Assembly (NCBI GenBank): GCA_011799875.1
Contig: CM022302.1
Span: 317,916,144 to 317,980,143, forward strand
Reading direction: 5' to 3'
DNA: 64,000 nucleotides
From: Thinopyrum elongatum
Taxonomy: Eukaryota > Streptophyta > Magnoliopsida > Poales > Poaceae
The notes beneath the pieces are model-generated. The model worked only from the letters and a program-made list of their open reading frames with translations, searched no databases and was not told the DNA's origin. Positions 10,512-22,108 of this stretch are shown here, piece by piece. The position numbers and the translations under genes were made by a program. Position 1 is the stretch's first letter. Every line of letters begins with the position of its first letter.

Positions 10512-10740
10512 GAGAGTACAATCTTTATTGGGCCCCTTTGTAATTTGTGCTAAATTTTGACCAAAGATTTAACTGACAAAATGTTAGTGCATGTTAACAA
10601 AAATTATATCCTTGGATTCGTATTTGAACATAGTTTTCAATGATGTAATTTTTTGTGACATGCATGAACATTTGGTTAGTTAAATTTATAGTCAAAATTT
10701 GACACAAATTATCATAGGGACCAATAAACCAGGACGGAGC
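10512..10740. mobile_element. MITE, palindromic, with GTCCTGGTTTATTGG-type end
   Basis: The right end reads CCAATAAACCAGGACGGAGC. The two halves are inverted relatives of each other around about 10625: TTTGACCAAAGATTTAACTG mirrors AGTTAAATTTATAGTCAAA. The left terminal bases are worn. A partial copy of the same family lies at 44850-44974. The CTCCGTCC end and TA-rich flank suggest the Stowaway/Mariner class. Confidence 0.6.
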
Positions 10741-11060
10741 TCCTCATCTGTCGTCCAAACTACTATATGACTAGTCGCTCTATTACATGCGGGACATCAA
10801 GCATCCGGGCCTGCGTGCCATCCACCAAATCACAGCGAGGGGCTACAGTCGAGACTCACTAGTCACCCCGGTGTGGCCATCATGACCCGTCATATCACAA
10901 AACCGACACCTTTACCAGCAGTGGTAAAGTGGCCTCGAAGTTGGACTGGACGAAGCAACCATCATTTCACTGGAACGCTCGTTGAAGCCCTTTCTCCCCT
11001 ATCTTGAAGAAAACCTCACTCCAGGCTACTCACTTTTGCCATTTTTCTTCTGTACCGACG
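10741..11060 (-). repeat. Left inverted copy of dispersed module T
   Basis: On the minus strand it matches the module at 12660-13060: GATGGTTGCTTCGTCC, CACACCGGGGTGACTAGT, GATGTCCCGCATGT. With the copy at 12660 it forms an inverted pair around a small gene. I infer a transposon of about 2.3 kb with long terminal inverted repeats (Mutator-like). The outermost ends are worn and no target duplication is visible. Confidence 0.45.
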
Positions 11061-11213
11061 AAGGAAAGGTGGGCAAATCAGTGATGCTACTATATTTTCA
11101 TTCCAAGAATCTTCTTTTTGTGAAGCACCTACTGATTCTCACTGCCTATTCTTTTCCGGTTTTCATTGCGATTGTGGTTTCCTTTCGATTGCTTTTTGTT
11201 CGTCAGTTTATTG

Positions 11214-11900
11214 ATGGATCCTGGAGCACTAGGCAAAGAGTTGCCGGCGGACAACCCACTCGAGACAGAGATCTCCAGGAAGCAAGCACCGACCAATGAG
11301 TTGGCCATGTTGGCGGGCCAACCCATGGAGACGAAGAACTCCAAGAAACAAGCACTGGCCAAAGAGTTGACGACGTTGGTGGACTAACTCCTCAAAGAAA
11401 GCTGCAAGAACAGCAAGGGGCCCACCGTGCCTACCCCAAAAACTCTAATGGCCACCTATGAGAGGCTCAATGCCGAGTTTGAGGAGATAGTCGCCGTTGA
11501 CAAGCAGTATTTCCCTGGCAAGGCGATGGCCCCCATCGAGGAGATGGCCCCCGGAGGGATGGGATCCCCCGGTGAGCTGCACAAGGTAAAAAAATGGCTT
11601 ACCATAGTTGTGGTTTTTGATTATTTGCAGTGTGCTTACTAATAGGTTAGGGTTGTGCAGGTGCCGGTGGACGTCCTTGATGATTCCGATGTTGCGGTCC
11701 GTCCTATGGACATCGCCCCAGAGATCGTTTTCGATGTCGCGGTCCGTCCTGTGGACATAGCCCCGAAGATCGATTCCCATGCCGCTGTCCGTCCTGTGGA
11801 CATCGCCCCAGAGATCGATTCCGATGTCGTGGTCCGTCCTGTGGACATCGCCCCAGAGATCAATTCCCATGCCGCTGTCCGTGTTGTGTTAATTGCCTGA
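11214..11900 (+). pseudogene. Small two-exon gene with a coding 45-bp (15-residue) tandem repeat
   Basis: Exon 1 (11214-11585) begins MDPGALGKELPADNPLETE and is charged and probably helical; it has one in-frame TAA at 11385 and continues with MATYERLNAEFEEIVAVDKQ. A donor (AAG|gtaaaa) and an acceptor (GTTGTGCAG|GTG) join it in phase to exon 2 (11661-11900). Exon 2 encodes just over four copies of a 15-residue repeat (consensus DVAVRPVDIAPEIDS). The protein end is LIA, stop at 11898. I recognise no family. The gene sits between inverted copies of module T, so it is probably transposon-borne. The splice phasing and the repeat's conserved frame argue that it was once translated; the stop argues that this copy is broken or that exon 1 is read differently. 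Confidence 0.45.
11685..11885 (+). repeat. 45-bp minisatellite inside coding sequence
   Basis: Just over four direct copies of a 45-bp unit (core GTCCGTCCTGTGGACATCG) in a constant reading frame. Alternate copies share variants (GATTCCGATGTC versus GATTCCCATGCC), which suggests that a 90-bp dimer was duplicated. Confidence 0.8.
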
Positions 11901-12659
11901 GAGATCGATGACAATAAATAGTTGGTCGAGCTAATCCTTCAAGGTAGTTTGCATTGTGTTTAATTACCAGAATGATGCATGTTATCAAACCATCTTAGGG
12001 CTAGTGCACTGTCTTGTGTCAGCGGTACTTTCTACTTTTGTTTGATAGTGAATCATGCGAACCCTCTCCGAGTTATGGAAACAGATGTATCCTCACCAGC
12101 TTTTAATGTAATATATGGCATGCTGAGATGTAAGTTTGAACTATTTATCATATCAGCAGGGCTTGTTTGATGATTCTTGGTGTTAGTAGGCTAGCTACTG
12201 TGTGAGCTATAGTACTTGCAAACACTCACCGAAGAGAAACATTGGGGCTGATGAGCTCGTGGTGCGCTTATAGGTCTGATCCATCGTCGATCAGCCAATA
12301 GCACAAGCTCCTAAAATTGTAGGCTTAGTGATCGATCAGACAATAGTCCACAATTATACATTAATTCACATCAAACTCAAAGAGTTGGTTCACAGATACA
12401 TTCACATTAATAGGCAGCAAAATTGGCACATACTTGTAACATGCGTGAATGTGTAAATTTTTTTGTTGGAAGCGTGAATGTGTAGTGACGTCGTACTTTC
12501 GGAGTGGCTACAGAGAGTGTGTACGTGTGCTAGAGGGATTGTGGGATGGAGAGAGATCTAGAGAGAGAGAAAGATCCTCCATTTCTTTCTACTCCTAGTC
12601 GTTAGATTGACAAAGGATATTTTTTGAGAACACAAAATCATAGCAGTACAGAGACATAC
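11901..12659. other. 3' flank of the repeat gene, noncoding
   Basis: AT-rich sequence between the stop of the repeat gene and the right inverted module. I see no ORF with motifs; a GA-rich patch lies at 12550-12572. Confidence 0.4.
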
Positions 12660-13060
12660 AAATCCTAGGTGGGCTCGTTTGGCCTAGTCGGTTTCACTGA
12701 TATGACGTGCTACAGTGTCGTCGAGTCTTCGCGTGTGGTAGCAGTATTGCGGGTACAGTAAGTTTTCTTGAAGAAGCGGATTCAACGAAGTCATGATGGT
12801 TCCTTCGTCCGACCAACTTACAGTGGGAAAGGTTGGGCCTGCGCTACGACCGGGGTGACTCTCCCCTACAGTACTGTCTGGTGCACTATAGTATAATTTT
12901 GTGCATGGCAAGTGAACCAGGATGGTCGACGTCCCACATGTCGGCGAATGAAAGTATTCTTTCCGATATCGAGGCCGAGCAAGGAGTATTCATTGTTTAT
13001 TTTTTATGAAAGCTATTGTCTCCACTGTTACGACGGAGGAATGTGAAACACGGCAGCCGA
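12660..13060 (+). repeat. Right copy of dispersed module T
   Basis: It reads GATATGACGTGCTACAGT, then TCTTGAAGAAGCGGATTCAA, GATGGTTCCTTCGTCC, GACCGGGGTGACT, CCCACATGTCGGC and GTGAAACACGGC. Related copies lie at 10741-11060 (inverted), 16930-17050 (partial), 43895-44245 (inverted) and 44735-44815 (inverted, partial), with a deleted version at 13740-13860. Confidence 0.6.
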
Positions 13061-13924
13061 GTGAACTTGGCATGTGCACAACTCCCTCCTTCCTCATCTA
13101 CCATAGTGTTGACTATAAGGTTGGCTATAAGGTTACAACTTTTTCTCACTTTCTCTCTGTCTATTTCCTCTCAAATGTTTTTTACCTTCTTTTTTAGACA
13201 CAATTGTTTTTTATACCTAGGAGCACATGTAGAGACGGGCTCTTGCAGAGCCCAGTATTGTACTTGCTATGAATACGGGCAGCTGGCGCCAGGGGGAGCG
13301 CGCGCGGGAGGGGGATTTCTGGTGGGCCAGGGCGGTCAGAAGCGGGCTTGGAAGCTGTCCGAACTCCCGCATGGCCCACCTCACATTATCACCATATTTC
13401 TTGGAGTCCGTGTGCGGCGAGCGGGCGATCCCTTCTCCCTCCCCCGTCTCTCTCTTATCAGCCGATGCCCGCCGAGCGATTAGAATTCGGCTATCGACGT
13501 TTTATTCAATTGCAGTCCCACATGTCAGTGAAAATGCAGGACAACGCGTGTCCCCTTTGGTGAGCGGCGTGCGAGACAGACTGTCGGGGGTGCGACGCGA
13601 ACGCGACAGGCATACTTTAAGTGTGTCGCCTTTTGCTTTTGAACTTGCAAAGTGTAACATTTTCGTGCGATTGATCGATAGAAATCCAAAACAAAATGAC
13701 GAGGGTGGGGCTTTCCCACGCGTTAGGCGGGCTAGTTTGGCCTATTGGGTTTGAGTGATATGACGTGCTACAGTGCCGTCCACTTGCTCCATTTTTATGT
13801 AAGCAAGCGTCTCCACTCTTACGTGGGTGGAGTGCGAAACACGGCGGATCTGATTTTGATTGAGGGATAACTGTTCCCTGCGAAATAATGGAGCACTGTT
13901 AGCGATTATAGCATGATACTAGTT
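13061..13924. other. GC-rich mosaic with a second, deleted module-T copy
   Basis: 13270-13360 carries a block GTGGGCCAGGGCGGTCAGA that recurs near 15060. 13740-13860 repeats two parts of module T (GATATGACGTGCTACAGTGC, then GTGCGAAACACGGC) with the middle missing. Open frames here are GC-driven and lack motifs. Confidence 0.4.
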
Positions 13925-14546
13925 AGGGCATCTCCAGCGCAGACCCACAAATTTACACCGGCATCTGTCCAAGGACACTGATGCCAGAGGATGCCATCCA
14001 ATGCTGCCCGCATACCTTTCGACAACTATATGAACTAACCGGATGAAATTTGTGCAAACAAAGCAAATTTCAAATTAACCGGATGAAATTCACTACATTT
14101 TGAAAACTTCTTCTATAAACCGGACGAAATTCATTACATATTTTGCACAAACCGTACTAAAACCTACTGTAAACCTAATCTAAACGATCGCCGGCGCCCG
14201 ACCACCATGTCCGACCATGAGCCCCGAGAACCGACGCTCCGGCTATTGCCTTTGCCTTTGGCTCCTCCTCAACCGCCTCGGCTTTGTCCAGCTCCGCCTC
14301 GATAACCTCCTCCTCCGGAGCACAAGGTTATGAACATTTCCGCCTCCACATCGCCGTCAAGCGGCTAATCGGCCGCCGATGTTTACCCACCAAGTTTGGC
14401 ATCGACTGAGTGGAGGAGCGGTGGCCTTCCTGGGACCAGAGCGGCGGTGACCTACCATGTACTACTCTTCCTCGCTGCCAGCTGTGCCCACGCACGCGCG
14501 CCAGCTTCGTGGTCGTGGCGGCGGAGGGCGGCCGAGAGGGAGCCAG
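13925..14546. mobile_element. Possible DNA-transposon fragment with GGGCATCTCCAGCG end
   Basis: GGGCATCTCCAGCGCAGACC near 13927 resembles the terminal motif of CpG-rich grass DNA elements. It is followed by repeats of AACCGGATGAAATT (14037, 14079 and a variant near 14117). No matching inverted end is found, so it is at best a one-ended fragment. Confidence 0.3.
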
Positions 14547-14673
14547 TGATGTCCTTCGTCTACTCCTGCGACAGTACGTCCAAGAGACCTTTGGAGCGCG
14601 CCCGGAGCGGAGCCGGAGATGTCCTTCCTCTGCTCCTACGACAGTACGTCCAAGAGAGCTTTGGAGCGCGAGG
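14547..14673 (+). repeat. 70-bp direct tandem duplication
   Basis: Two copies, at about 14547-14603 and 14617-14673, share GATGTCCTTC, CGACAGTACGTCCAAGAGA and CTTTGGAGCGCG with a few substitutions. The reading frame is not kept across the region by any supported gene. Confidence 0.6.
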
Positions 14674-15869
14674 AGGCCATGGTTGGAGTGGTGCCGATAG
14701 AAGGAAGGGACCGGAGGAGAATGACTGTGGGTCTTTGGCTATGGCTGGGGCTGAAGTTAATATAGCGGGCGAATGGCAATGAGCCGCGGCAGACGGACGG
14801 ACGGCTGGCATCGGAGTAGGTTCGTCGGCAGCCGCGTGTCATTAATGTGGGCGGCGGACGGACGGATGGCCGTGGTGTCGTTAACGCGGAGTAGTCGCTT
14901 GCACCTTGATGCCGCGCGGGTGGCGCTCTCTCGGCTGTCACGCTACTGCAATGCCGGCGCCAGTGAGAGGTCGCGTCGGGCGTGAATGCGGCATTGACAT
15001 TCTAGAGCGAAGGTGACCGTTTCAGGTGGGAAGCGCGCGCTAGTGATGGAAGGGGTTTCGGTGGGCCAGGGCGGTCAGACGCTGGCATGGTGGTATATTG
15101 TTTTTGTAGTTTGCAAAAGTACTCAATTAATGTGGCAGTTCACTTTTTTTTCGATGATTAACATACACCCTACAAAGCACCATGTTCAAATTTGGCACTT
15201 CTCCGGGTTCATTTACCATATTTAGGCCATTATGTGCATTTTGTAGAAATTTACTACCACTCTAAGAATTAAACAAACATCTACATCATGCATATATGAC
15301 TCAAAGCTTACATGCTATAGTGTGGTATTTTTTCATAATTTGGTTGCCAAATCTCATGCGTGCAATGCACGTGTACCTTACTAATAAACATAGTTTCTAG
15401 TGATATTAGTTGTAGTTACATGCATCAACCAGGACGGAGGTGCAGAAACATCAAATCCCAGCTACAGCTACACGACTGTGATGATAGGGACATGGAATGC
15501 CGTTCAATCACGGCGCACGCGCGCGATCCACGTGGCTGGGGTGGCGGCCAATCAGAAAGCAACCCATAATAGGGTCAGCGCACACAGTTTCCACAGGCAA
15601 CGCCGAGGCGCGTAGGTGACGGGCTCGCCATTTGTGTTGCGCCATGAGCAGGACTTTGATTGAGAGGGCGACGTGCATGCATTACCATGGTTTGACAGCG
15701 TGAGCGTGAGTGTCTACACACGTACATGCTACTTGCGTCTGTGGACGGTGTGCGCTAATGTGTGCATCACGTATAATATAAAAAAATCGGTTTGAGCATT
15801 TAACGCAAAGTATTTCATTTTCATTTGGCTGACGAGTGTGCGTTGCAGCGACGAGTCCGTGGTTTGATT
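14674..15869. other. Unassigned mosaic sequence
   Basis: GC-rich to about 15090, then AT-rich. It includes a second copy of the GGTGGGCCAGGGCGGTCAGA block at 15060. No gene, terminal repeat or target duplication could be supported. Confidence 0.3.
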
Positions 15870-16090
15870 CCTCACATACGCATAATTTTGGTTTTTATTT
15901 CTTTCTCCACTGACAGGTAGGCCCACATAGATTGATAGATACAGAACACAAGCTGATGAGGCGCATGTGGACTGTTTGACTGGTCAACTAGACAAATACG
16001 GAGCTATACGCTGAGGCAGTGACCGTATAATCACCATATCTCATATACAATGACCGTATTGACCGTATTCTTAAGTACAATGATCAAAGT
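15870..16090 (+). repeat. Dispersed module U, first copy
   Basis: It matches 42590-42800 on the same strand: CACTGACAGGTAGGCCCACA versus CAACTGCCAGGTGGGACCCA, then GTGACCGTATAATCACC versus GTGACCATATAATCACC, and CGTATTCTTAAGT versus CGTATTCTGAAGT. It lies upstream of a small ORF at both sites, so it may be the noncoding end of a transposon. Confidence 0.5.
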
Positions 16091-16262
16091 GAGCTATCAA
16101 GACAAGTTCAATGGCTGCCAATGCATTTTACTCGGTAATAAATGACCAGGATTGAAGGGGAATCCAAATTTCCTTCGTCGTCTATCCTTGAGCTCTTGAC
16201 AAACCAATGCACTATACGGTTGTCCGGCCACTCCACCCCAGAGCTCTCACCAAGCGTCGTTC

Positions 16263-16649
16263 ATGCCACCGCACCGCACACTAACCGGTAAGGAAGCGAT
16301 GGCATCCCGCCGCGCCGAGTTCCTCGCCACCCTCGACCACACACAAAATGGTAGGGAAGCGATGGCATCCCGCCGTGCCGAGTTCATCGCTTCTCGCGAC
16401 CTCACACCTACATGGGCGGACTTTGAAACTGCCAAGGCCGAATGGGCGGTAGAGCAAGAGGCGACCAAAGCCGCACAGAGGGAGCGGAAAAGGAAGAAAG
16501 CACTCAAGAAAAGAGAGTTCCGTCACCGCAAGAAAGAAGAGGACGCACGCGCTGCTGTGGAGAGCTCAGTGGGGATCCAAGCACGGTGGGGTGTCGCCGA
16601 CAAAGCCGGGAAGGAGAACGACGACGTCTGGCCAGCATGTGAGAAGTAG
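16263..16649 (+). CDS. Small basic, coiled-coil protein of unknown function
   Basis: A 128-residue frame from ATG 16263 to TAG 16647. It has a twice-repeated block EAMASRRAEF (about residues 11-20 and 32-41), a conserved-looking TPTWADFETAKAEWAVEQEA, then a very basic helix (RERKRKKALKKREFRHRKK) and a coiled-coil-like tail. The basic stretch could act in nuclear import or nucleic-acid binding. The open frame and the internal protein repeat favour coding, but I do not recognise the family. It lies between module U (15870) and module T (16932), which suggests that it is transposon-borne. A longer multi-exon gene is possible. Confidence 0.45.
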   Translation: MPPHRTLTGKEAMASRRAEFLATLDHTQNGREAMASRRAEFIASRDLTPTWADFETAKAEWAVEQEATKAAQRERKRKKALKKREFRHRKKEEDARAAVESSVGIQARWGVADKAGKENDDVWPACEK

Positions 16650-16769
16650 TAGTACTAGTAGTTAGTGTGTGTGTCTGTGTCCCCCGTACGTTTGTTTAAT
16701 TAATTATGAGCATGTACCAGTACTAGTTACTCCGTTAGTTTTTAGAGCAAATTACCAATACATTAGCCT

Positions 16770-16902
16770 AGACTCAATGGAAAAATTCCTATCCTATGCA
16801 TCAAATGGCATCTCTTTCTCTATGGGAATTGAGATGCATGTCATGTCACTTCCTATGATTTTCATATTCCTATAAAATTCCTATCCTATGAACCAAAGGA
16901 GG
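16770..16902. mobile_element. MITE-like element with GGCCTCCTTTGGTTC end
   Basis: The right edge reads GAACCAAAGGAGGCC, followed inward by repeated ATAGGAATTTTATAGGAATA-like motifs on the minus strand (near 16860-16895 and again at 16784-16796). This resembles a common grass MITE family. The left end is worn and no target duplication is clear. Confidence 0.4.
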
Positions 16903-16929
16903 CCTCCGCTGGAGTACAGTACTACTGTA

Positions 16930-17050
16930 GCTAGCAGTATTGCTGGTACAGTAGTTTTCTTCAAGAAGCGGAATTCAACGAAGTCATGATGGTTCCTTCA
17001 TCCGAGCAACTTTATAGTGGGAAAGGTTGGGCCTGTGATTTGACGGCTGA
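16930..17050 (+). repeat. Module T, copy truncated by LTR insertion
   Basis: It repeats CAGTATTGCTGGTACAGT, TTCAACGAAGTCATGATGG and GTGGGAAAGGTTGGGCCTG from the 12660 copy. It breaks off exactly where the LTR at 17051 begins. Confidence 0.6.
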
Positions 17051-18724
17051 TGTCTACTACACAACTTGTTCTTGTAGACTCGTGTTGGGCCTCCAAACGC
17101 AGAGTTTTGTAGGACAGTAGCAAATTTCCCTCAAGTGGATGACCTAAGGTTTATCAATCCGTGGGAGGTGTAGGATGAAGATGGTCTCTCTCAAACAACC
17201 CTGCAACCAAATAATAAAAAGTCTCTTGTGTCCCCAACACACCAAATACAATGGAAAATTTTATAGGTGCACTAGTTCGGCCAAGAGATGGAGATAAAAG
17301 TGTAATATGGATAGTGGATATAGGTTTTTGTAATAAGAACAATAAAAAACAGCAAGGTAGCAATTGATAAAACGGAGCACAAACGGTACTGCAATGCTTG
17401 AAAATGAGGCCTAGGGTCCGTACTTTCGCTAGTGCAATCTCTCAACAGTGCTAATATAATTGGATCATATAACTATGCCTCAACGTGCGATGAAGAATCA
17501 CTCCAAAGTTCCTATCTAGCGGTGAACATAAGAAGAAATTGTTTGTAGGGTACGAAACCACCTCAAAGCTATTCTTTCCGATCAATCTATCCTAGAGTTC
17601 GTACTAAAATAACACCAAGCTATTCTTTCCGATCAATCTAACCAAGAGTTCATACTAAAATAACACCATATGATACACATCAACCAACTCTAATGTCACC
17701 TAGATACTCCAATGTCACCATGAGTATCCATGAGTTGATTATACGATATGCATCAAACAATTTCAGATTCATAATACTCAATCCAACACAAAGAACTTCA
17801 AAGAGTGCCCCAAGATTTCTACCGGAGAAACAAAGACGAGAACATGCATCAACCCCTATGCATAGATTGCCCCAATGTCACCTCAGGAATCCGCGAGTTG
17901 AGTGCCAAAACACATATCAAGTGAATCAATATAATACCCCATTGTCACCACGGGTATTCATATGCAAGACATATATCAAGTGCTCTCAAATCGATAAAAG
18001 TATTCAATCCAATAAAATGAAATCTCAAAGGGAAAACTCAATTCATCACAACAAGATAGAGAGGGGAAAACACCATAGGATCCGACTATATTAACAAAGC
18101 TTGCGATACATCAAGATTGTGATATCTCAAGAACACGAGAGAGAGAGAGAGAGAGAGAGAATAAACACATAGCTACTGGTACAAACCCTTAGCCCCGAGG
18201 GTGGACTACTCCCTCCTCATCATGGTGGCCGCCGAGATGATGAAGATGGCCACCGGTGATGATTTCCCCCTCCGGCAGGGTGCCGGAAAGGGGTCTAGAT
18301 TGGTTTTTCGTGTCTACAGAGGCTTGCAGCGGCGGAACTTCTGATGTAGGGTTATTTCTGATGGTTTCTCTATTTATAGGATTTTTCAGCGTTGGTTTCA
18401 CGCGAAGATGGGCCTCGAGGTGAGCACAACCCACCAGGGCGCGCCTTGGCCCCCTGGCGCACCCCGGTGTCTTGTGGCCTACTCCTTCACCTTTTGGTCC
18501 TTCCACGAAGCTTCGGGAGTCTCTTTTGTTCCAAAAAAATCGTCAAAAAGTTTCAGCTCAGTTGGAGAACTTTCATTTCTGCACAAAAAACAACACCACG
18601 GTAGTTCTGCTGAAAACAGCGTCAGTCCGGGTTAGTTCCATGCAAATCTTACCAAAACCATATAAAATTATTGTAAACATGGCCTGAATACTTCATAAAT
18701 TATAGATACGTTGGAGACGTATCA
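17051..18724 (-). repeat. 3' LTR of truncated Athila-type element
   Basis: The plus-strand edges are TGTCTACTAC (17051) and GACGTATCA (18724), giving TGATACGTC...GTAGTAGACA on the minus strand, 1,674 bp. The left flank is GCTGA. The TATTTATAGG near 18372 (plus) and a GC-rich stretch at 18410-18470 match the layout of the LTR at 57663. Confidence 0.75.
18137..18161. repeat. (GA)n microsatellite
   Basis: An uninterrupted GA run of about 25 bp within the LTR. Confidence 0.9.
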
Positions 18725-19298
18725 GCATCCCCAAGCTTAATTCCTACTCGTCCTCGAGTAGGTAAATGATAAAAGAAATAATTTATGAAGTGTGAATGCT
18801 AGCAAAGTGCATAAGTTTGATCAATGATAATTTCAATCACTTTTCCTAGCATCATAACAGCAACTCTTTCTCATAAAACTCATCATGATAAAGTAGCAAT
18901 TGAGAACAGAATTTTTGATGAGGAATCTACCTATCATATTCATCATATACTCTTTTCTTTTGTAGCATGGACATTTGGACTTGAATGATTCAAAGCAATA
19001 GTCTATAATTTGACATGAGGACATCAATACTCAAGGATATCAACAAGCAACCATGTCTGTCAAAATATCAACACAAAAGAAAGCTATCCCTAGCCCATCA
19101 TGCTCAATCATTGATCCATTCATGAAACACACTCGCATATTAGCTACATCCAATGCTCAAGTACGATCATAGTGCCCCTTAGTTGGTGCTTTATAAGAGA
19201 AGATGGAGACTCAAATAAAAATAAAAATTGTATAAAGTAAATAGATAGGCCCTTCGCAGAGGGAAGTATGGATTTGTAGAGGTGCCAGAGCTCAAAGC

Positions 19299-19823
19299 TT
19301 AAATTAAGAGATAAAAGATTTTGGGAGGCATACTTTTCCCGTCAACGAAAATGACCGAGTAATCCCCAACTCTTTCCATGCTAGATATATCATAGGCGGT
19401 TCCCAAACATAAAATAAAGTTTATTCCTTTTTCCACCATTCTTTCACAATCCATGGCTAGCCGTATCCACGGGTGCCCTCCATACCAACACTTTCCAAGG
19501 AATTTATTATTTGACAACATAAAGTAAATTTCTTTTTCATTTAGGGACTGGGCATCCCTAATACCTTTGTCGTACTCTCGTGCAATGACAAGTGAATAAA
19601 CACTCATCTTGAGAATAACACATCTAGCATGGAAAATATTGGCCACCCCCTGCCGCTTCATGAGCGGTACGAGCACACAAAAAGGAAATTTATTTTGAAA
19701 AATAGAGATGGCACATACAAATTTGCTTAGAACGGCACGGGAATACCGCATATAGGTAGGTATGGTGGACTCATGTGGCAAAACTGGGTTTAGGGATTTT
19801 GGATGCACAAGGAGTATTCCCAC
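19299..19823 (-). pseudogene. Unidentified ORF within the Athila-type element
   Basis: A 174-residue open minus-strand frame (MGILLVHPKSLNPVLPHEST, later NNKFLGKCWYGGHPWIRLAM and DYSVIFVDGKSMPPKIF). The length is notable for such AT-rich sequence and the composition is protein-like. I recognise no domain. It lies between polypurine-like repeats and has no counterpart in the related element at 59234-63132, so it may be remnant coding or chance. Confidence 0.3.
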
Positions 19824-21904
19824 TTAGTACAAATGGAGGCTAGCAAATAGATTGAGAAGCAACCAACCAAGAAACGAAAATTCACATAAACGAGCATTGA
19901 GCATAACTAACGCCGAATAATGCACCACAAGTAGGATGTAATTTCATTGCATAACTATTGACGTTCGTGCTTGCATAGGGAATCACAAACCTTAACACCA
20001 ATATTCTTACTAAAGCATAATTACTCACCAACATGACTCACATATTATTATCTCCATATCGCAAAACTATTGCAAGGAATCAAACTTATCATATCCGATG
20101 ATCTTCATGAAAGTTTTTATTATATCCCTCTTGAATATTCATCATATTAGGACCAAATTCATAGCTTGTGCATATTGTCATCACTATTGTCAATTCTCAA
20201 AGTAATATAAGTGAAGCATGAGAGTGCTCGACAAACTACTCCAAAAAGAAATAAGTGAAGATCAAGCGAGTAGTTATGTAAATGGGTAGCTATTTGAGGA
20301 CTCTCTCTTATTTAAAAGTTTCAGATCTAAGTATATTATTAAAACAGCAAGCAAAAAAATGAAATTCTAAGAATGGCACACATCATGTGAAGAAGCAAAA
20401 ACTTAGGCTCAACCGATACTAACCGATAGTTGTTCATGAAGAAAGGTGGGATGCCTACCGGGGCATCCCCAAGCTTAGATGCTTAAGACTTCTTGGATTA
20501 TTAACTTGGGATTCCTTGGGCTTCCCCAAGCTTGAGCTTTTGTGTCTCCTTAATTCCTTTTATATCATGGTTTCCCTAAATCTTAAAAACTTCGTCCACA
20601 CAAAACTCAACAAGAACTCGTGAGATAAGTTAGTATAAATCAATGCAAAAACCTTATCATTCTCTACTGTAGCAAATCACTAAAATTATTATTCAACATT
20701 GCATACTAAATGCCTCTCCATATTTAATACTCCTATCCTCAAATAGAATCATTAAACAAGCAAACAATGCGAATATAACAGCAATCTGTCTAAACAGGAC
20801 AGTCTGTAAAGAGTGCAATTGTACTCATACTTCCCTAACTCCAAAAATTCTGAAAATTTACCACACTGTAGAAAATTTGTCAGATCTTATTGTGCAAAAA
20901 GTTTCAACATTTTATCGCATTCTAACTTTTCTGGATAATTATTGCAACAGTGATAAACTTTCTGTTTTGAAATAGCAACTCATATATTTGCAAAATAAGC
21001 ATGGTGATGGCTATCCTTGCCACTTTTATTGAAATAAAAGATGCAAAACATTATTATAAATAACATCAAGCAAATCCTAATAAAATAAAATGATGCTCCA
21101 AGCAAAACACATATCATGTGACGAATGAAAATATAGCTCCAAGTGAGGTTACCGATAATGTTGGAGACGAAAGAGGGGATGCCTTCCGGGGCATCCCCAA
21201 GCTTAGTTGCTTGGATATTCATTGAATATTACCTTGGGGTGCCTTGGGTATCCCCAATCTTAGGGTCTTGTCACTCCTTATTCTCCTCATATCGATATCT
21301 CACGAAAACTTGAAAACTTCAATCACACAAAACTTAACGGAACTTCGTGAGATGGGTTAGTATGATAAAGACAAATCATTCACTTTGCTAATGTCAAGAT
21401 AAGATTCATAATTGTTCTCACACAATGCCTACTGTACTCTACAATTTCCACAATTTATATTAAGCAATATAAGCCATAGATACCATAAAACAAGCAAACT
21501 ATGCGTTGAAAACAGAATCTGTCAAAAACAGAACAGTACATAAATATCTGAATTAAGGTCATACTTCCGTAACTCCACAAATTCTGAAAAATTAGGAAAA
21601 CGTCGAAATTTGTATACCCATCAACTGTAAAAAATCAGAATTTTTCCACGTTCCAATAAAAGACAGGAATTTCTGCACTGGACGCAAAAGTTTCTATTTT
21701 TGCACAGAATCAAGTCAACTATCATCCACACTATCCCAAAGGCTTTACTTGGCACTTTATTTTAATAAAAGCTATAAAACATGATTACTACAGTATATTA
21801 ATCATGTGAACACACAAAAACAGTAGGGGTAAATGTTGGGTTGTCTCCCAATAAGCACTTTTCTTTAGTGCCTTTTTAGCTAGGCATGATGATTTCAATG
21901 ATGC

Positions 21905-22108
21905 TCACATAAAACATAAGAATTGAAACACAAAGAGAGCATCATGAAGCATATGACTAGCACATTTAAGGCTAACCCACTTCCTATGCATAGGGATTTT
22001 GTGAGAAAACAAATTATGGGAGCAAGAATCAACTAGCATAGGAATGTAAAACAAGCATGACATCAAACTTTCAACATAAAGAGGTGACTTGGATGTAGAC
22101 ATTCCCAT
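21905..22108 (-). pseudogene. C-terminal part of the conserved Athila-type accessory ORF
   Basis: The peptide (FSHKIPMHRKWVSLKCASHM, then LHDALFVFQFLCFM) aligns with the end of the ORF at 62004-62351 (FAYKMPMHRNYVRLKLVFHM, then LYDSLFMLQ). The conserved I/M-PMHR and HMLxDxLF pattern supports common origin. The upstream two thirds are absent because the element is broken near 22110. Confidence 0.5.

Noticed and set aside
13016..13754. Overlapping plus-strand frames of 155 and 161 residues
   Set aside because: They cross junctions between repeat modules and lack motifs, splice logic or start context.
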